DNA from: Bacteroidales bacterium UBA4116
Lineage (GTDB): Bacteria > Bacteroidota > Bacteroidia > Bacteroidales > Tannerellaceae
Length of the DNA stretch: 64,000 nt
NCBI GenBank assembly: GCA_002381645.1
Contig: DFXE01000017.1
Span: forward strand, 48,748 to 112,747
Direction: 5' to 3'
Every line of letters begins with the position of its first letter. The first letter of the stretch is position 1. Made by a program: the position numbers and the translations under genes. Below are positions 52,516 to 62,216 of this stretch, one piece after another. Below the pieces are notes generated by a model. That model worked only from the letters and a program-made list of their open reading frames with translations. It was not told the DNA's origin and ran no database searches.

Positions 52516-54024
52516 ATTCACCGCATTATTAGTGTTGAGTTCCTGAATAGGTATAGGATAGAAATTATGCTTTGCCGGGTCAAAGCCTGTGCGGTTTATT
52601 GCATGTAGTGCTTCTTTTGTTTTCCCCCAGCGGCGTAAGTCATAAAAACGGAAGTTTTCCAAAGGAAATTCTATTATCCGTTCGTGTTCTATCTGTTCGC
52701 GGACCTGCTGTTGTGTTGTTCCTTCCATTCCGGGCATATCTGCACGGCTCCGTACTTCGTTTATCAGTGATATGGCTTCGGTTGTATTCCCCAGTTCATT
52801 CAGAGCCTCAGCCTTCATCAGTAAAACGTTTGCATAGCGCATCAACGGGATATTCGGTGCGAAATAATTCATTTCCAGTCCTTCCATATCTGCCGGCAAG
52901 TATTTGCGGAATGCCGGTTTATCTGCTCCGTCAAACCAATCGTCGTATATGTATCCATATACCCGTGGTGTTTCAGTATCGTTGAAGTATTCGTCTTTAA
53001 AGAAGATTGTCTCATACAAACGGCTGTCATAACGGCCAGTTGTTGCTACCCTGCCTTCTTTCTTAAATTCTTCCATCAGCATTTTACTGGGTAGTATTTC
53101 ATCCCATCCCCATAATTCGGATACACCGATCCAACGATGTAACTGTGTATAGTAGCTGGCTCCGCTTGCAGTATTCAATGTAAGCTGAAGCTCAAATATA
53201 CTTTCTTCGGAGTTTTTATTTGTTCCGTCGAACATGGATTTAAGGTCTTTTACAAGTGAATATCCGGTTACATTATTCAACGCATTCACTGCAGCAGTCA
53301 GATGCATTTCTTTATTTGCAGGCTCTTCATATGCACGTGTCAGGTGTGCCCATCCTAAATAAGCATATGCCGCTCCGCGTGTAACGCGTCCTAATGTTTC
53401 GGATGAACGGGTGGTGGGCAACGCAGTTGCTTTTGTTAAATCTGCGATTATAAAATCCCATGTTTCTTCTCTTGTTGAAAGAGCTTTATCCAACTGGTCG
53501 GTCGATTGGATATACTGGTCGCGGACAACAATCTGTTCCCAGTTTAAAAGTAATTTCATGTGGTAGTATGCCCGAAGAAAATAAGCTTCATTTAAAATCA
53601 TCTCCCTGTCGTCTTCGGTAATACCTTCTGCCGGTATAGTGGGCATATTTTCAATAATCTGGTTGCAATAGTTTATGCCGTAGTAACTATCGCGCCAATA
53701 GGTTGTAAACTGCGAGTTGCCGTTAGTATAGGTAAAGTTTGCCAACTCTACCCAGTTGGGGTAGGCTAAGGCATCCGAACCTAAATCAACAATGTCTTCA
53801 CGGTATGCTTCTACCGGCCATTTCACTTCGGCAAACCCCCATGTATCTGTTGATGCTTCCAGTTTGGAATACGCGAACGCCAATGCCGACTCAGCGTATT
53901 TTTTACTTTTCCAGAAATTTTCCGATGATAATTTATCAGGTGAAGTTACCGTGAGGAAATCTTCACAACTTGTTGTCGTACCCATCAGCAACAGGGCAAC
54001 GGCTATATATATTAATTGTTTCAT
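52513..54024 (-). CDS. SusD/RagB family lipoprotein (second locus)
   Basis: 503 residues. Lipobox TTTSC (Cys20) then EDFLTVTSPDKLSSENFWKSKKYAESALAFAY. Typical SusD helices and the end ALNELGNTTEAISLINEVRSRADMP, FPLENFRFYDLRRWGKTKEALHAINRTGFDPAKHNFYPIPIQELNTN within 52513-52820. It follows its SusC by 33 bases. The glycan bound cannot be read from the sequence. Confidence 0.95.
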   Translation of the reverse strand: MKQLIYIAVALLLMGTTTSCEDFLTVTSPDKLSSENFWKSKKYAESALAFAYSKLEASTDTWGFAEVKWPVEAYREDIVDLGSDALAYPNWVELANFTYTNGNSQFTTYWRDSYYGINYCNQIIENMPTIPAEGITEDDREMILNEAYFLRAYYHMKLLLNWEQIVVRDQYIQSTDQLDKALSTREETWDFIIADLTKATALPTTRSSETLGRVTRGAAYAYLGWAHLTRAYEEPANKEMHLTAAVNALNNVTGYSLVKDLKSMFDGTNKNSEESIFELQLTLNTASGASYYTQLHRWIGVSELWGWDEILPSKMLMEEFKKEGRVATTGRYDSRLYETIFFKDEYFNDTETPRVYGYIYDDWFDGADKPAFRKYLPADMEGLEMNYFAPNIPLMRYANVLLMKAEALNELGNTTEAISLINEVRSRADMPGMEGTTQQQVREQIEHERIIEFPLENFRFYDLRRWGKTKEALHAINRTGFDPAKHNFYPIPIQELNTNNAVN

Positions 54025-54057
54025 TATATCTTATTCTGTTTATTAAGTGTGATCGTT

Positions 54058-57000
54058 TTAGAATGTAAGTTGTAAACCAAATACGTATGAGCGGGTAAAC
54101 GGATAGACGAATTTATCTACTCCTGCGTTTAATACCTCCGAACTGCTATTATCGGGATCTTTTCTTGAGAATTCAGGGTCGGTTCCTGAATACCCGGTGA
54201 CAGTAAAGAGATTCTCTGCACTGACATATACCCGTAACCTGTCGATAAAAGCTTTTCTTACTAATGTTGACGGCAGGGTATACCCTAACTGTATCTGGCG
54301 CAGACGTACAAAATCTCCTTTTTCAAGGAAACGGTCAGATTCGCGTGTATTCCCGTTAGGATCCTGCAAAACCGCCCTCGGCACATCTGTATTGGTGTTC
54401 TGGGGAGTCCAGGCGTTCAATGATGAAGTAAGGAAATTCGAGCCCGAGTTCATTCCTTCATAGAAATAACGGTTGGCATTATATATCTTTCCACCGAAAG
54501 CACTTCCTAATAACAACGATAGGTCGAACCCTTTATATGAGCCTCCGAATGAAAGGTTAGCTTCAACTTTCAGTATACCGGAACCGCAGTATTCCTTATC
54601 ATCTTCGTCGATCACACCGTCGCCGTTCAAATCGCGGAAACGGATGTCTCCCGGTAGGGCACCGGGTTGAAGCAGGTTACCGCTTGCATCTGTATGAGCT
54701 GCTACTTCAGCTTCGTTCTGGAATATCCCATCAGTACGATACAGGTAAAATCCCCCAATGGGTTTACCCGCGCGCGTCTGTGTCGGGAAATGTTCTGTAC
54801 CCCATTTCAAACCTTCTCCGTAAAGCGCCTGGCGTGGGTCGGACAGTTCCAGTACTTTATTGCTTATGGTTGTCAGGTTGAGACCGATATTATAATCGAA
54901 ATCTCCCTTTTTTTCAGACCAGTTGATCTCCAATTCCACTCCTGAGTTGCGTATCTTACCCACATTCAATATCGGGTCGAGCAGCCCGACCGATGGAGCC
55001 AGCTTTTTGGTTATCAGCATATCTTCTGTCTTATTGTAATAATAATTGACAGAACCTGATAATTTGTTGTTCAAGAATCCGTAGTCAACCCCGATATTCT
55101 TTGTATCAGTTGTTTCCCACTGGAGTTCGCGGTTTATCAATCCCAGAGCTATGCTGCCGGGCCAGGGTGTATTGCCGGTTCCCTGTACATATCCTCCGTA
55201 TAATGTATTGTAGGTTGAAACCAGGGCTTCAAAGTCGTAATATCCCAAGGCCTGTTCGTTTCCTAAACGCCCCCAACTGGCACGCAATTTCAAATTACTT
55301 ACAGCTCCGTCTTGCGGGAAGAAACCTTCTTCAGAAACCCTCCAGCCTAATGCTACGGAAGGAAAGAATCCCCAGCGGCTGTTACTGCCGAACTTCGACG
55401 AGCCATCCCGGCGTACTGTTGCCTGCACCATATATTTTCCGGCATAGGCATAATTTACACGTCCGAAGAATGATGCCCTTCTGTATTTGTATAGCGATCC
55501 GTCGCCACTAAATGTTCCTCCTTTTCCCGCATCTATCGTTTCAAAGTTGGGGTCGAGAAATCCTGCCGGACGAACGGATGTTACTAATTTCCCGTCCTGC
55601 ACTTCGTATATGGTCGTTTTACCTTCTACTGCTATTGTACTCCAGTTATAGTCGCGCATGGTTATGGAATTTCCTAACATCACATTCAGTGAATGGTCGC
55701 CGAAGCGTTTATCGAAAGTCAGAATATTGTCTACCACTTGTTCCTGCCAGTATGAGTTGGTTTTACTGTTATACGGATATTCACTTTTAGATTTTACATC
55801 GGCGATATACGGTGGATAGTGGTAGCTTCTCAGGTTATGAATTCCACGGTAAGAATAGGCTGTTTTAAAATTTAGCCAGTCGGTGATATGGGCCGTGATT
55901 CCTACATTCGCATCCATATAGTACCTTTTATTTGTTCTTTTCCTGAAGTTGTGGTCTGCCATGACATTCCGGTTGCTTGGCAGTCCGTTTGAATCTGTCA
56001 ACCCGTAACCGTATTCTTTTGTATCATCGTAAACCGGCACCAGTGGAGAGATCATATATACTTCTTTCAATGAATATTGAGGTTGTTTACTGTCGGTTGC
56101 GCGGAATGACAGGTTTGCATCCACATCAAAAATATTTTTTGTAACAGACAACTTCATTCGTGCATTATCCTGACGGTAATTGTTTCCCAATAGGATCCCT
56201 TTTTCATCTGCGTGATTGTATGATACCGAATAACGTGCTTTTTCGGCCCCACCCCGTATACTTAACATATAGTTTTGTGCAAATCCATTACGGAATACTT
56301 CATCCTGCCAATCGGTATTTACATTGCCGGGGTCGGTGATATAACCCGGAAGCGCGGCTTGCCGGTTAGGATATTGCAGGTTGTAATTGTCATACATTTG
56401 CTTGTGTACCTGTACATAGCCGTTAGCATCTAATAATTCGAGTTGATTGGCTACTTGTGTAAAACTCAGGAATGTATTAAGGTCTACCTTCAATTCCCCT
56501 TTTTTTCCATTTTTTGTGGTGATGATTATTACACCGTTGGCTGCCACCGAACCATAGATTGCAGCTGCTGCACCGTCTTTCAATACTTCCATTGATGCTA
56601 TATCCTGCGGATTCACATTATTGATATCTCCTGGAAATCCGTCGATGATGTATAGCGGTTCGTTATCTCCGAACGACTTTACCCCGCGAATTTTAACGGC
56701 TACGGTTGCGCCTGCATTTCCTCCGGCTTTCTGTATGTTTACTCCGGAGACTTTTCCCTGAAGCGCTTCTGCCGGATTTGTAGTGGCACGACTGGCCAGT
56801 TCATCTACGTTAACAGATGATATGGCTCCGGTAAGGTCGCTTTTTCTCATCGTACCGTAGCCGATTACCACTATCTCGTCTAACTTTTCCGAATCTTCTG
56901 CCAGATGAACATCGAGCCTGGCCTGTCCGTTGTAAGTGACCTCTTGTGTTGCGTATCCGATGTAGGAGAATACCAGTACGTCGCCTCTCTGAACAGCTAT

Positions 57001-57222
57001 CTCAAAGTTTCCGTCCAGATCGGTTATAGTACCTTCTGAGGTACCTTTTTTCAGAATATTTACACCCATTGCGGGCATACCCGTTTCATCGTAAACAATG
57101 CCCTTCAAATTCACATTTTGTGAAAAACCCAAATAAGGAATAAGTGAGATAAACAGCCATAATGCTGTTCTCCTTAGGAGAGAGCCGGTTCCGGGCCCGG
57201 CATTACTTTTTAATAATCCCAT
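54058..57222 (-). CDS. SusC/RagA family TonB-linked transporter (second locus)
   Basis: 1054 residues: signal (after RRTALWLFISLIPYLGFS), carboxypeptidase-D-like domain (VNLKGIVYDETGMPAMGVNILKKGTSEGTITDLDGNFEI), plug with VVIGYGTMRKSDLTGAISSV and LYIIDGFPGDINNVNPQDIASMEVLKDGAAAAIYG, and the barrel with a C-terminal aromatic end (SYVFGLQLTF). No STN domain. A SusR-like regulator lies directly upstream on the same strand. Confidence 0.96.
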   Translation of the reverse strand: MGLLKSNAGPGTGSLLRRTALWLFISLIPYLGFSQNVNLKGIVYDETGMPAMGVNILKKGTSEGTITDLDGNFEIAVQRGDVLVFSYIGYATQEVTYNGQARLDVHLAEDSEKLDEIVVIGYGTMRKSDLTGAISSVNVDELASRATTNPAEALQGKVSGVNIQKAGGNAGATVAVKIRGVKSFGDNEPLYIIDGFPGDINNVNPQDIASMEVLKDGAAAAIYGSVAANGVIIITTKNGKKGELKVDLNTFLSFTQVANQLELLDANGYVQVHKQMYDNYNLQYPNRQAALPGYITDPGNVNTDWQDEVFRNGFAQNYMLSIRGGAEKARYSVSYNHADEKGILLGNNYRQDNARMKLSVTKNIFDVDANLSFRATDSKQPQYSLKEVYMISPLVPVYDDTKEYGYGLTDSNGLPSNRNVMADHNFRKRTNKRYYMDANVGITAHITDWLNFKTAYSYRGIHNLRSYHYPPYIADVKSKSEYPYNSKTNSYWQEQVVDNILTFDKRFGDHSLNVMLGNSITMRDYNWSTIAVEGKTTIYEVQDGKLVTSVRPAGFLDPNFETIDAGKGGTFSGDGSLYKYRRASFFGRVNYAYAGKYMVQATVRRDGSSKFGSNSRWGFFPSVALGWRVSEEGFFPQDGAVSNLKLRASWGRLGNEQALGYYDFEALVSTYNTLYGGYVQGTGNTPWPGSIALGLINRELQWETTDTKNIGVDYGFLNNKLSGSVNYYYNKTEDMLITKKLAPSVGLLDPILNVGKIRNSGVELEINWSEKKGDFDYNIGLNLTTISNKVLELSDPRQALYGEGLKWGTEHFPTQTRAGKPIGGFYLYRTDGIFQNEAEVAAHTDASGNLLQPGALPGDIRFRDLNGDGVIDEDDKEYCGSGILKVEANLSFGGSYKGFDLSLLLGSAFGGKIYNANRYFYEGMNSGSNFLTSSLNAWTPQNTNTDVPRAVLQDPNGNTRESDRFLEKGDFVRLRQIQLGYTLPSTLVRKAFIDRLRVYVSAENLFTVTGYSGTDPEFSRKDPDNSSSEVLNAGVDKFVYPFTRSYVFGLQLTF

Positions 57223-57518
57223 AATGTGTTGATATTAGATAAAATGATTAAAAATTTTCACAAGGATAAAGGTTCTTTTCCTTGCTTTGAACTATTTTAA
57301 GCCCTATCTGATATCTACATATAAGGTGTTTTTGAAAAAAATTATACCTACATTTAACCAATATGTCAACCTGAAAATCAGGATATTAAACGAAATTTAA
57401 TACTACATGAAGGAGTTATGAATAAAAAAGACTTGCCCAACCATGATAACCTTCTATACCCGCATAACCCCTTTTTATCCAATCAATCTTCCTGTTTTCC
57501 GGATCATATATTTTACCT
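57223..57518. other. Regulatory gap upstream of the second susC
   Basis: About 295 bases between regulator and susC. TATCCTTG on the minus strand (57261-57268) is a weak -7 candidate, 39 bases before the ATG. No dyad resembling a regulator site was identified with confidence. Confidence 0.35.
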
Positions 57519-59153
57519 TCATATACTTTTCATATATTCGGTGAGGCTTTCGTCGGTTTCCAGATTGAGATGTTTTCTTAACCGGTAACGGGCCATATTA
57601 ACGGTTTTGGGATTTGAATCAATTACCGATGCGATTTCTTTAGTGGATAGTCCGATACGCAATAACGAGGCTAATCGTTGTTCATTTTTAGAGAGATCAG
57701 GGTGGAGTTGGGAAAGCTTATCAATGAATTTAGCGTTTACCTGGTCTATCAAAACTTCTGTTTCGGTGTTTTTTGCATTAAATTGGGTAATATAGGCATT
57801 TATACTTCGTAAATGAGTTTCAATTTGCGAATCCTGTAATTTATATCCTTCTTTTACCATAGATTGAATATGGGCCAGCATATCATTACGGCTACGGACA
57901 AAAAAAGCGAAATTAGTTAATTCATGACGGTTATAATCCAGTTCTTTCTCTATAATACGGGTTTCATTCTCTGCCTGTTTTAATTTCAACTCTACAAGCT
58001 CCTTTTCCTGTTCCTGAAGCTTATGGGCTGTTTCCAATATCTGTACCTTTTTCCGGTGGCGGTAATGAAAACCAATATACAACAAAATTAAAATAATGGC
58101 TCCGCCTATAAGAAGTGAAATATAGCGTTGCATACGCAGGCTCTTAATCTGAAAAGCCTGTTGCTGCAAAAGCATTTCCTGTTCTTTTGCTTTCAGTCGT
58201 TTTTGTATCGTGTTTAATTCAATCTGCCGGATAGCATCTTTTGCCAGTAATTCCTGTTCCGTCTCATAAAGGCTTAATAAATTCTGATATGCTGCCGGAT
58301 AATTTTTCTGCGCTTCATACACCCACGAACTGTACCGGTAATTATCGCATATCAATTCTTTGGCATTGATGCGGCGTGCATAAATCATTGCCTTATGGAG
58401 CGCTTCTAACGCTTTACCGTATTCTTTACCGTAAAAATATTGTGTACCAAGGTTGTTATAATTCTCTCCTAACGACCAGACAGCTCCCAATGAGTCATTA
58501 ATTGCGATCGCTTCATGCAGCATGGCTATCTTTTCAGAAGTATTTCCTTGATATAAACACAGGTTATTCAGATTGGAGGCAATCTGTTTTTTAGCCCCTA
58601 TACGACGGTTGATTTCCAGTGCCGCTTTAAAATTAGCTTCGGCTTTATTATTATCGGGAACCTGTATGTATACCAGACCCCGGGAATTGTAACAACCTGC
58701 CAAATGACGCAAATCATTGATCGAGTCGTAGATTACGGCAGCTTTATTGACATACTCAAAAGCCCTTTCCAAATCCATCAGTTTAAGGTAACAGCCTGCC
58801 AACCTCACGTAGATATACGCTTTAAGCTGAATACTGTCTACTGGGCATTTTTCTACGGCATTAGTTATGGCTTCAAACCCCATATCAAAATCACCCTGGT
58901 TCATATATGCTTCGCCTAAGGTAGACATCGCCATAGCCAGATGGCTGTTGTCTCCATTTTGCTGCGCTTCAACAATAGCCGCATTCGAGTAGTAAATTGC
59001 TTTAGAAGGATCAGCTTTCAACATTTCTTCCGCCTTGGAGATTAAATCTTCCGCTTTATTATCCACTGACGCATCCTGCGCAAATAATGGAATGGCCCCA
59101 CATAAAAAAAGGTATATAAAAGCCAGGGGGAAATTCGGCTTGTGCTTAAACAT
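57519..59153 (-). CDS. SusR-like membrane regulator (TPR sensor, LuxR-type HTH)
   Basis: 544 residues. Signal peptide (PLAFIYLFLCGAIPLFA), a periplasmic part of about eight TPR-like helical pairs (GEAYMNQGDFDMGFEAI, NSRGLVYIQVPDNNKAEANF, NNLGTQYFYGKEYGKALEAL), a membrane helix (about 350-368, ISLLIGGAIILILLYIGF), a cytoplasmic coiled coil (HKLQEQEKELVELKLKQAENETRIIEKE) and a C-terminal helix-turn-helix (NEQRLASLLRIGLSTKEIASVIDSNPKTVNMARYRLRKHLNL). The architecture and length are close to Bacteroides SusR (538). It probably senses an oligosaccharide in the periplasm and activates the susCD-GH genes downstream. Confidence 0.88.
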   Translation of the reverse strand: MFKHKPNFPLAFIYLFLCGAIPLFAQDASVDNKAEDLISKAEEMLKADPSKAIYYSNAAIVEAQQNGDNSHLAMAMSTLGEAYMNQGDFDMGFEAITNAVEKCPVDSIQLKAYIYVRLAGCYLKLMDLERAFEYVNKAAVIYDSINDLRHLAGCYNSRGLVYIQVPDNNKAEANFKAALEINRRIGAKKQIASNLNNLCLYQGNTSEKIAMLHEAIAINDSLGAVWSLGENYNNLGTQYFYGKEYGKALEALHKAMIYARRINAKELICDNYRYSSWVYEAQKNYPAAYQNLLSLYETEQELLAKDAIRQIELNTIQKRLKAKEQEMLLQQQAFQIKSLRMQRYISLLIGGAIILILLYIGFHYRHRKKVQILETAHKLQEQEKELVELKLKQAENETRIIEKELDYNRHELTNFAFFVRSRNDMLAHIQSMVKEGYKLQDSQIETHLRSINAYITQFNAKNTETEVLIDQVNAKFIDKLSQLHPDLSKNEQRLASLLRIGLSTKEIASVIDSNPKTVNMARYRLRKHLNLETDESLTEYMKSI

Positions 59154-59219
59154 AGTAGATACAAGTTAGTTTGTATTCACAAATATAACCAATATCCCGG
59201 ATAATTAAGTAATAAGAAA

Positions 59220-60452
59220 CTATAAAGGCAATTGTTTCAATATTTTATCGGTGGCCCCGGTACTATTTTTCACAAAATTACCCGCGGCTGCACCTGCTTC
59301 TTTCATCAGGTCGCGATAGGTCAATAATTCATCCATCTTGATAAAAAATGCATTATCGGTTGAAACGGAAAAGCCCCCTCCTATAGCTATAATATCTTTT
59401 GCCTCTTTGAATTTCTGGTATTTGGGTCCGAAGATCACAGGAATGCTATATACGGCAGCTTCCAGTATATTATGTATCCCCTTACCGAAGCCTCCTCCTA
59501 TATAAGCTATATCACCATACCGGTAGATAGACGACAGTAAGCCGAAACTATCGACGATCAGGCAATCCTTACCGGCAATGTGCTGTTCTGTTGCGTCGGA
59601 CAACCTGACGGAAGGGCGCTTTAACTTGGAATGAATATCCAGCAGATGCTCACGGTCTATTTCATGCGGAGCGATAATTAATTTAATCTCCGGATGTTCG
59701 TTAAAATAACGGATAATAAAATCTTCTTCATGGGGCCAGGAGCTACCGGCTACAAGGATCGACTGCTTTTCACCCCCGGCATTTTTAAGGAATTGTTCAA
59801 CAACCGGAACCGGCCGCGCCTGTTCGAACACATCCAATACACGGTCGAAACGGGTATCTCCCGTGACAGATACATTGGTTATCTGGTATTCCGCCAGCAA
59901 TTCCGCAGATTGGTTGTCCTGTACATATAAATGATCAAAACAACCCAATACGTTCCGGTATGGTTTGCCGTACCATCTGAAAAAAAGCTGATTGGGCTGG
60001 AAAATAGCAGAGATGATATAGGTGGGAATATTACGTTTTTTTAATTCAGTTAAATAATTGGCCCAAAATTCATACTTAATAAAAATAGCCATAGAGGGCC
60101 TTGCCAGCTTAAGGAATTTACGTACCTTATAAGGCGTATCAAAAGGAAGGTAACAAATAACATCGGCCCCGTTATAATTCTTTCTTACTTCAAATCCGGA
60201 CGGAGAAAAAAACGTTAGCAGTATTTTATATTGCGGATACCCGGCCTTAATCTTTTCCATCATGGGCCTGCCCTGTTCAAATTCGCCCAATGATGATGCA
60301 TGAAACCAGATATATTTAGCGCCCGGTTCGATCTTTTCCCGTAGTATACTATTGGTTTTCCATTGTCCTAAACGCATCATCCTGGCCTTTTTATGAAAAG
60401 GCGAAATAATCTCTATCAGGAATGCGTAAAGATGAATGGCTAATGTGTACAT
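59220..60452 (-). CDS. waaA: 3-deoxy-D-manno-octulosonic-acid transferase
   Basis: Transfers Kdo to lipid A at the inner membrane. 410 residues: N-terminal amphipathic helix, FHASSLGEFEQGRPMMEKIKAGYPQYKILLTFFSPSGFEVRKNY with the catalytic Glu (GEFEQ) and the C-terminal Rossmann domain with nucleotide-binding segments (VAGSSWPHEED, IAPHEIDREHLLDI, GGGFGKGIHNILEAAVYSIPVIFGPKY). It starts 65 bases after gltX and probably belongs to the same operon. Confidence 0.95.
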   Translation of the reverse strand: MYTLAIHLYAFLIEIISPFHKKARMMRLGQWKTNSILREKIEPGAKYIWFHASSLGEFEQGRPMMEKIKAGYPQYKILLTFFSPSGFEVRKNYNGADVICYLPFDTPYKVRKFLKLARPSMAIFIKYEFWANYLTELKKRNIPTYIISAIFQPNQLFFRWYGKPYRNVLGCFDHLYVQDNQSAELLAEYQITNVSVTGDTRFDRVLDVFEQARPVPVVEQFLKNAGGEKQSILVAGSSWPHEEDFIIRYFNEHPEIKLIIAPHEIDREHLLDIHSKLKRPSVRLSDATEQHIAGKDCLIVDSFGLLSSIYRYGDIAYIGGGFGKGIHNILEAAVYSIPVIFGPKYQKFKEAKDIIAIGGGFSVSTDNAFFIKMDELLTYRDLMKEAGAAAGNFVKNSTGATDKILKQLPL

Positions 60453-60517
60453 ATTTGTCTATCGAATTAAGAAAAAAAGGAGGTACAAAATTTATAAGAC
60501 CATAAGTTATACTGTTC

Positions 60518-62038
60518 TCATTTTTTTATTAATTCAATGGCTCTTTTCAAACGGTTTATGGTCTCTTCTTTTCCCAAGGCTTCCATTATATCGAAAATAT
60601 GTGGTCCTTTACTTTCTCCTACCAATGCCAGACGGGTGGCATTCATAATATTTCCTAAATGGTATCCCTTATTTTCGATCCAGCTTTTTACCGTTTCTTC
60701 CGTACCCTGCACATCAAAGGGTTCACGGCTAATTAAAACATCAATCAATTCTGAAAGCTGTGAAGCTGAATCTTCTTTCCAGCGTTTTTTAACTACTTTC
60801 TCATCATATCCGGTTGGCGCGACAAAAAAGAAAGAAGCCTGGTCCCATAATTCATTAATAAAAGTTAACCGTTCTTTTACCAAGCCGATCACTTTCTCCA
60901 CATAAGCAGGCGTTGCCTGTACGTTATGCTTTGCCAATACCGGTTGGGCCATAACGGCCAATTCTTTATTATCTTTTTTTATAATATACTGGTGATTGAA
61001 CCATTTGCCTTTCTCATAATCGAACTTAGCGCCGCTTTTGCTGCAATTTGCCAGGTCAAACAAAGCAATCATTTCTTCTACACTCATTATCTCTTGGTTG
61101 TTTCCCGCATTCCAGCCCAGTAATGCGAGGAAATTAATAACCGCATCGGGCAAATAACCCGATTCGCGGTATCCGGATGATGTGTCACCTGTTTTAATAT
61201 CCTTCCATTCCAACGGAAATACCGGAAATCCCAACCGGTCTCCATCCCGTTTACTCAGTTTTCCGTTTCCTTCGGGTTTAAGTAAAAGAGGTAAATGGGC
61301 GAACTTCGGCATGGTATCCGCCCAGCCCAAATAATGGTAGAGGATAACATGCAAAGGCGCGCTCGGCAACCACTCTTCTCCACGGATAACATGGGTTATC
61401 TCCATAAGGTGGTCATCTACGATATTGGCCAGATGATAAGTAGGCAACTGGTCTGCCGATTTAAACAATACTTTGTCGTCAATTACCGATGAATTGATCA
61501 CGACCTCTCCACGTATCAGGTCATTGACATGAATATCTTCCCCGGGTTCTATCCTGATCCTTACCACGTAATTTTCACCGTTGTCAATCAACCGTTTAAT
61601 CTCTTCACCCGGCAACGTAAGTGAGTTGCGCATTTGCATGCGGGTAGAAGCATCATATTGGAAGTTTGCGATCTCTTTACGTTTTCTCTCTAATTCATCC
61701 GGAGTATCAAAAGCAATATAGGCTAAACCGGCATCTACCAACCGGTCGACATATTGTTTATATATCGTTTTTCTTTCACTTTGGCGGTAAGGTCCGCAAC
61801 CGCCTCCGAAAGATACACCTTCGTTAAACTCAATTCCCAGCCACTTAAACGACTCAAGGATATATTCTTCCGCTCCTTCCACAAAACGCTGAGAATCGGT
61901 ATCTTCAATTCTTAGTATTAAATCTCCGCCGTGCTGTTTTGCAAACAAATAGTTATATAATGCTGTGCGTACTCCGCCTATATGTAAAGGCCCCGTAGGA
62001 CTGGGGGCAAAACGTACTCTTACTTTATCCTGAGCCAT
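60518..62038 (-). CDS. gltX: Glutamate-tRNA ligase
   Basis: Charges tRNA-Glu with glutamate. The start at 62038 (MAQDKVRVRFAPSPTGPLHIGG) was chosen: the open frame runs 60 codons upstream without homology and across a promoter element. 506 residues. HIGH motif as PLHIGG, KMSKS as KLSKRDG, C-terminal anticodon-binding helices normal. Class Ib GltX. Divergent from the pgpH-like gene. Confidence 0.97.
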   Translation of the reverse strand: MAQDKVRVRFAPSPTGPLHIGGVRTALYNYLFAKQHGGDLILRIEDTDSQRFVEGAEEYILESFKWLGIEFNEGVSFGGGCGPYRQSERKTIYKQYVDRLVDAGLAYIAFDTPDELERKRKEIANFQYDASTRMQMRNSLTLPGEEIKRLIDNGENYVVRIRIEPGEDIHVNDLIRGEVVINSSVIDDKVLFKSADQLPTYHLANIVDDHLMEITHVIRGEEWLPSAPLHVILYHYLGWADTMPKFAHLPLLLKPEGNGKLSKRDGDRLGFPVFPLEWKDIKTGDTSSGYRESGYLPDAVINFLALLGWNAGNNQEIMSVEEMIALFDLANCSKSGAKFDYEKGKWFNHQYIIKKDNKELAVMAQPVLAKHNVQATPAYVEKVIGLVKERLTFINELWDQASFFFVAPTGYDEKVVKKRWKEDSASQLSELIDVLISREPFDVQGTEETVKSWIENKGYHLGNIMNATRLALVGESKGPHIFDIMEALGKEETINRLKRAIELIKK

Positions 62039-62066
62039 TATGTTGTTATTATTTAGAATAATGCGG

Positions 62067-62074
62067 CAAAAGTA
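62067..62074 (-). promoter_or_regulatory. Putative -7 element of gltX-waaA
   Basis: TACTTTTG on the minus strand, 29 bases before the chosen gltX ATG, again inside the upstream open frame. Confidence 0.55.
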
Positions 62075-62216
62075 GCCCTTTTTTTTCTCTTGATAAACTT
62101 TTTTCATTAATTTCGCTTTTACATAAAAGAAGACTATGAAACAAAGCATGAATATCGAAAGCAATAAATAAAACAGACTGCCGGTTACATGCCTACCTGT
62201 TAAAATTATTATTTGC

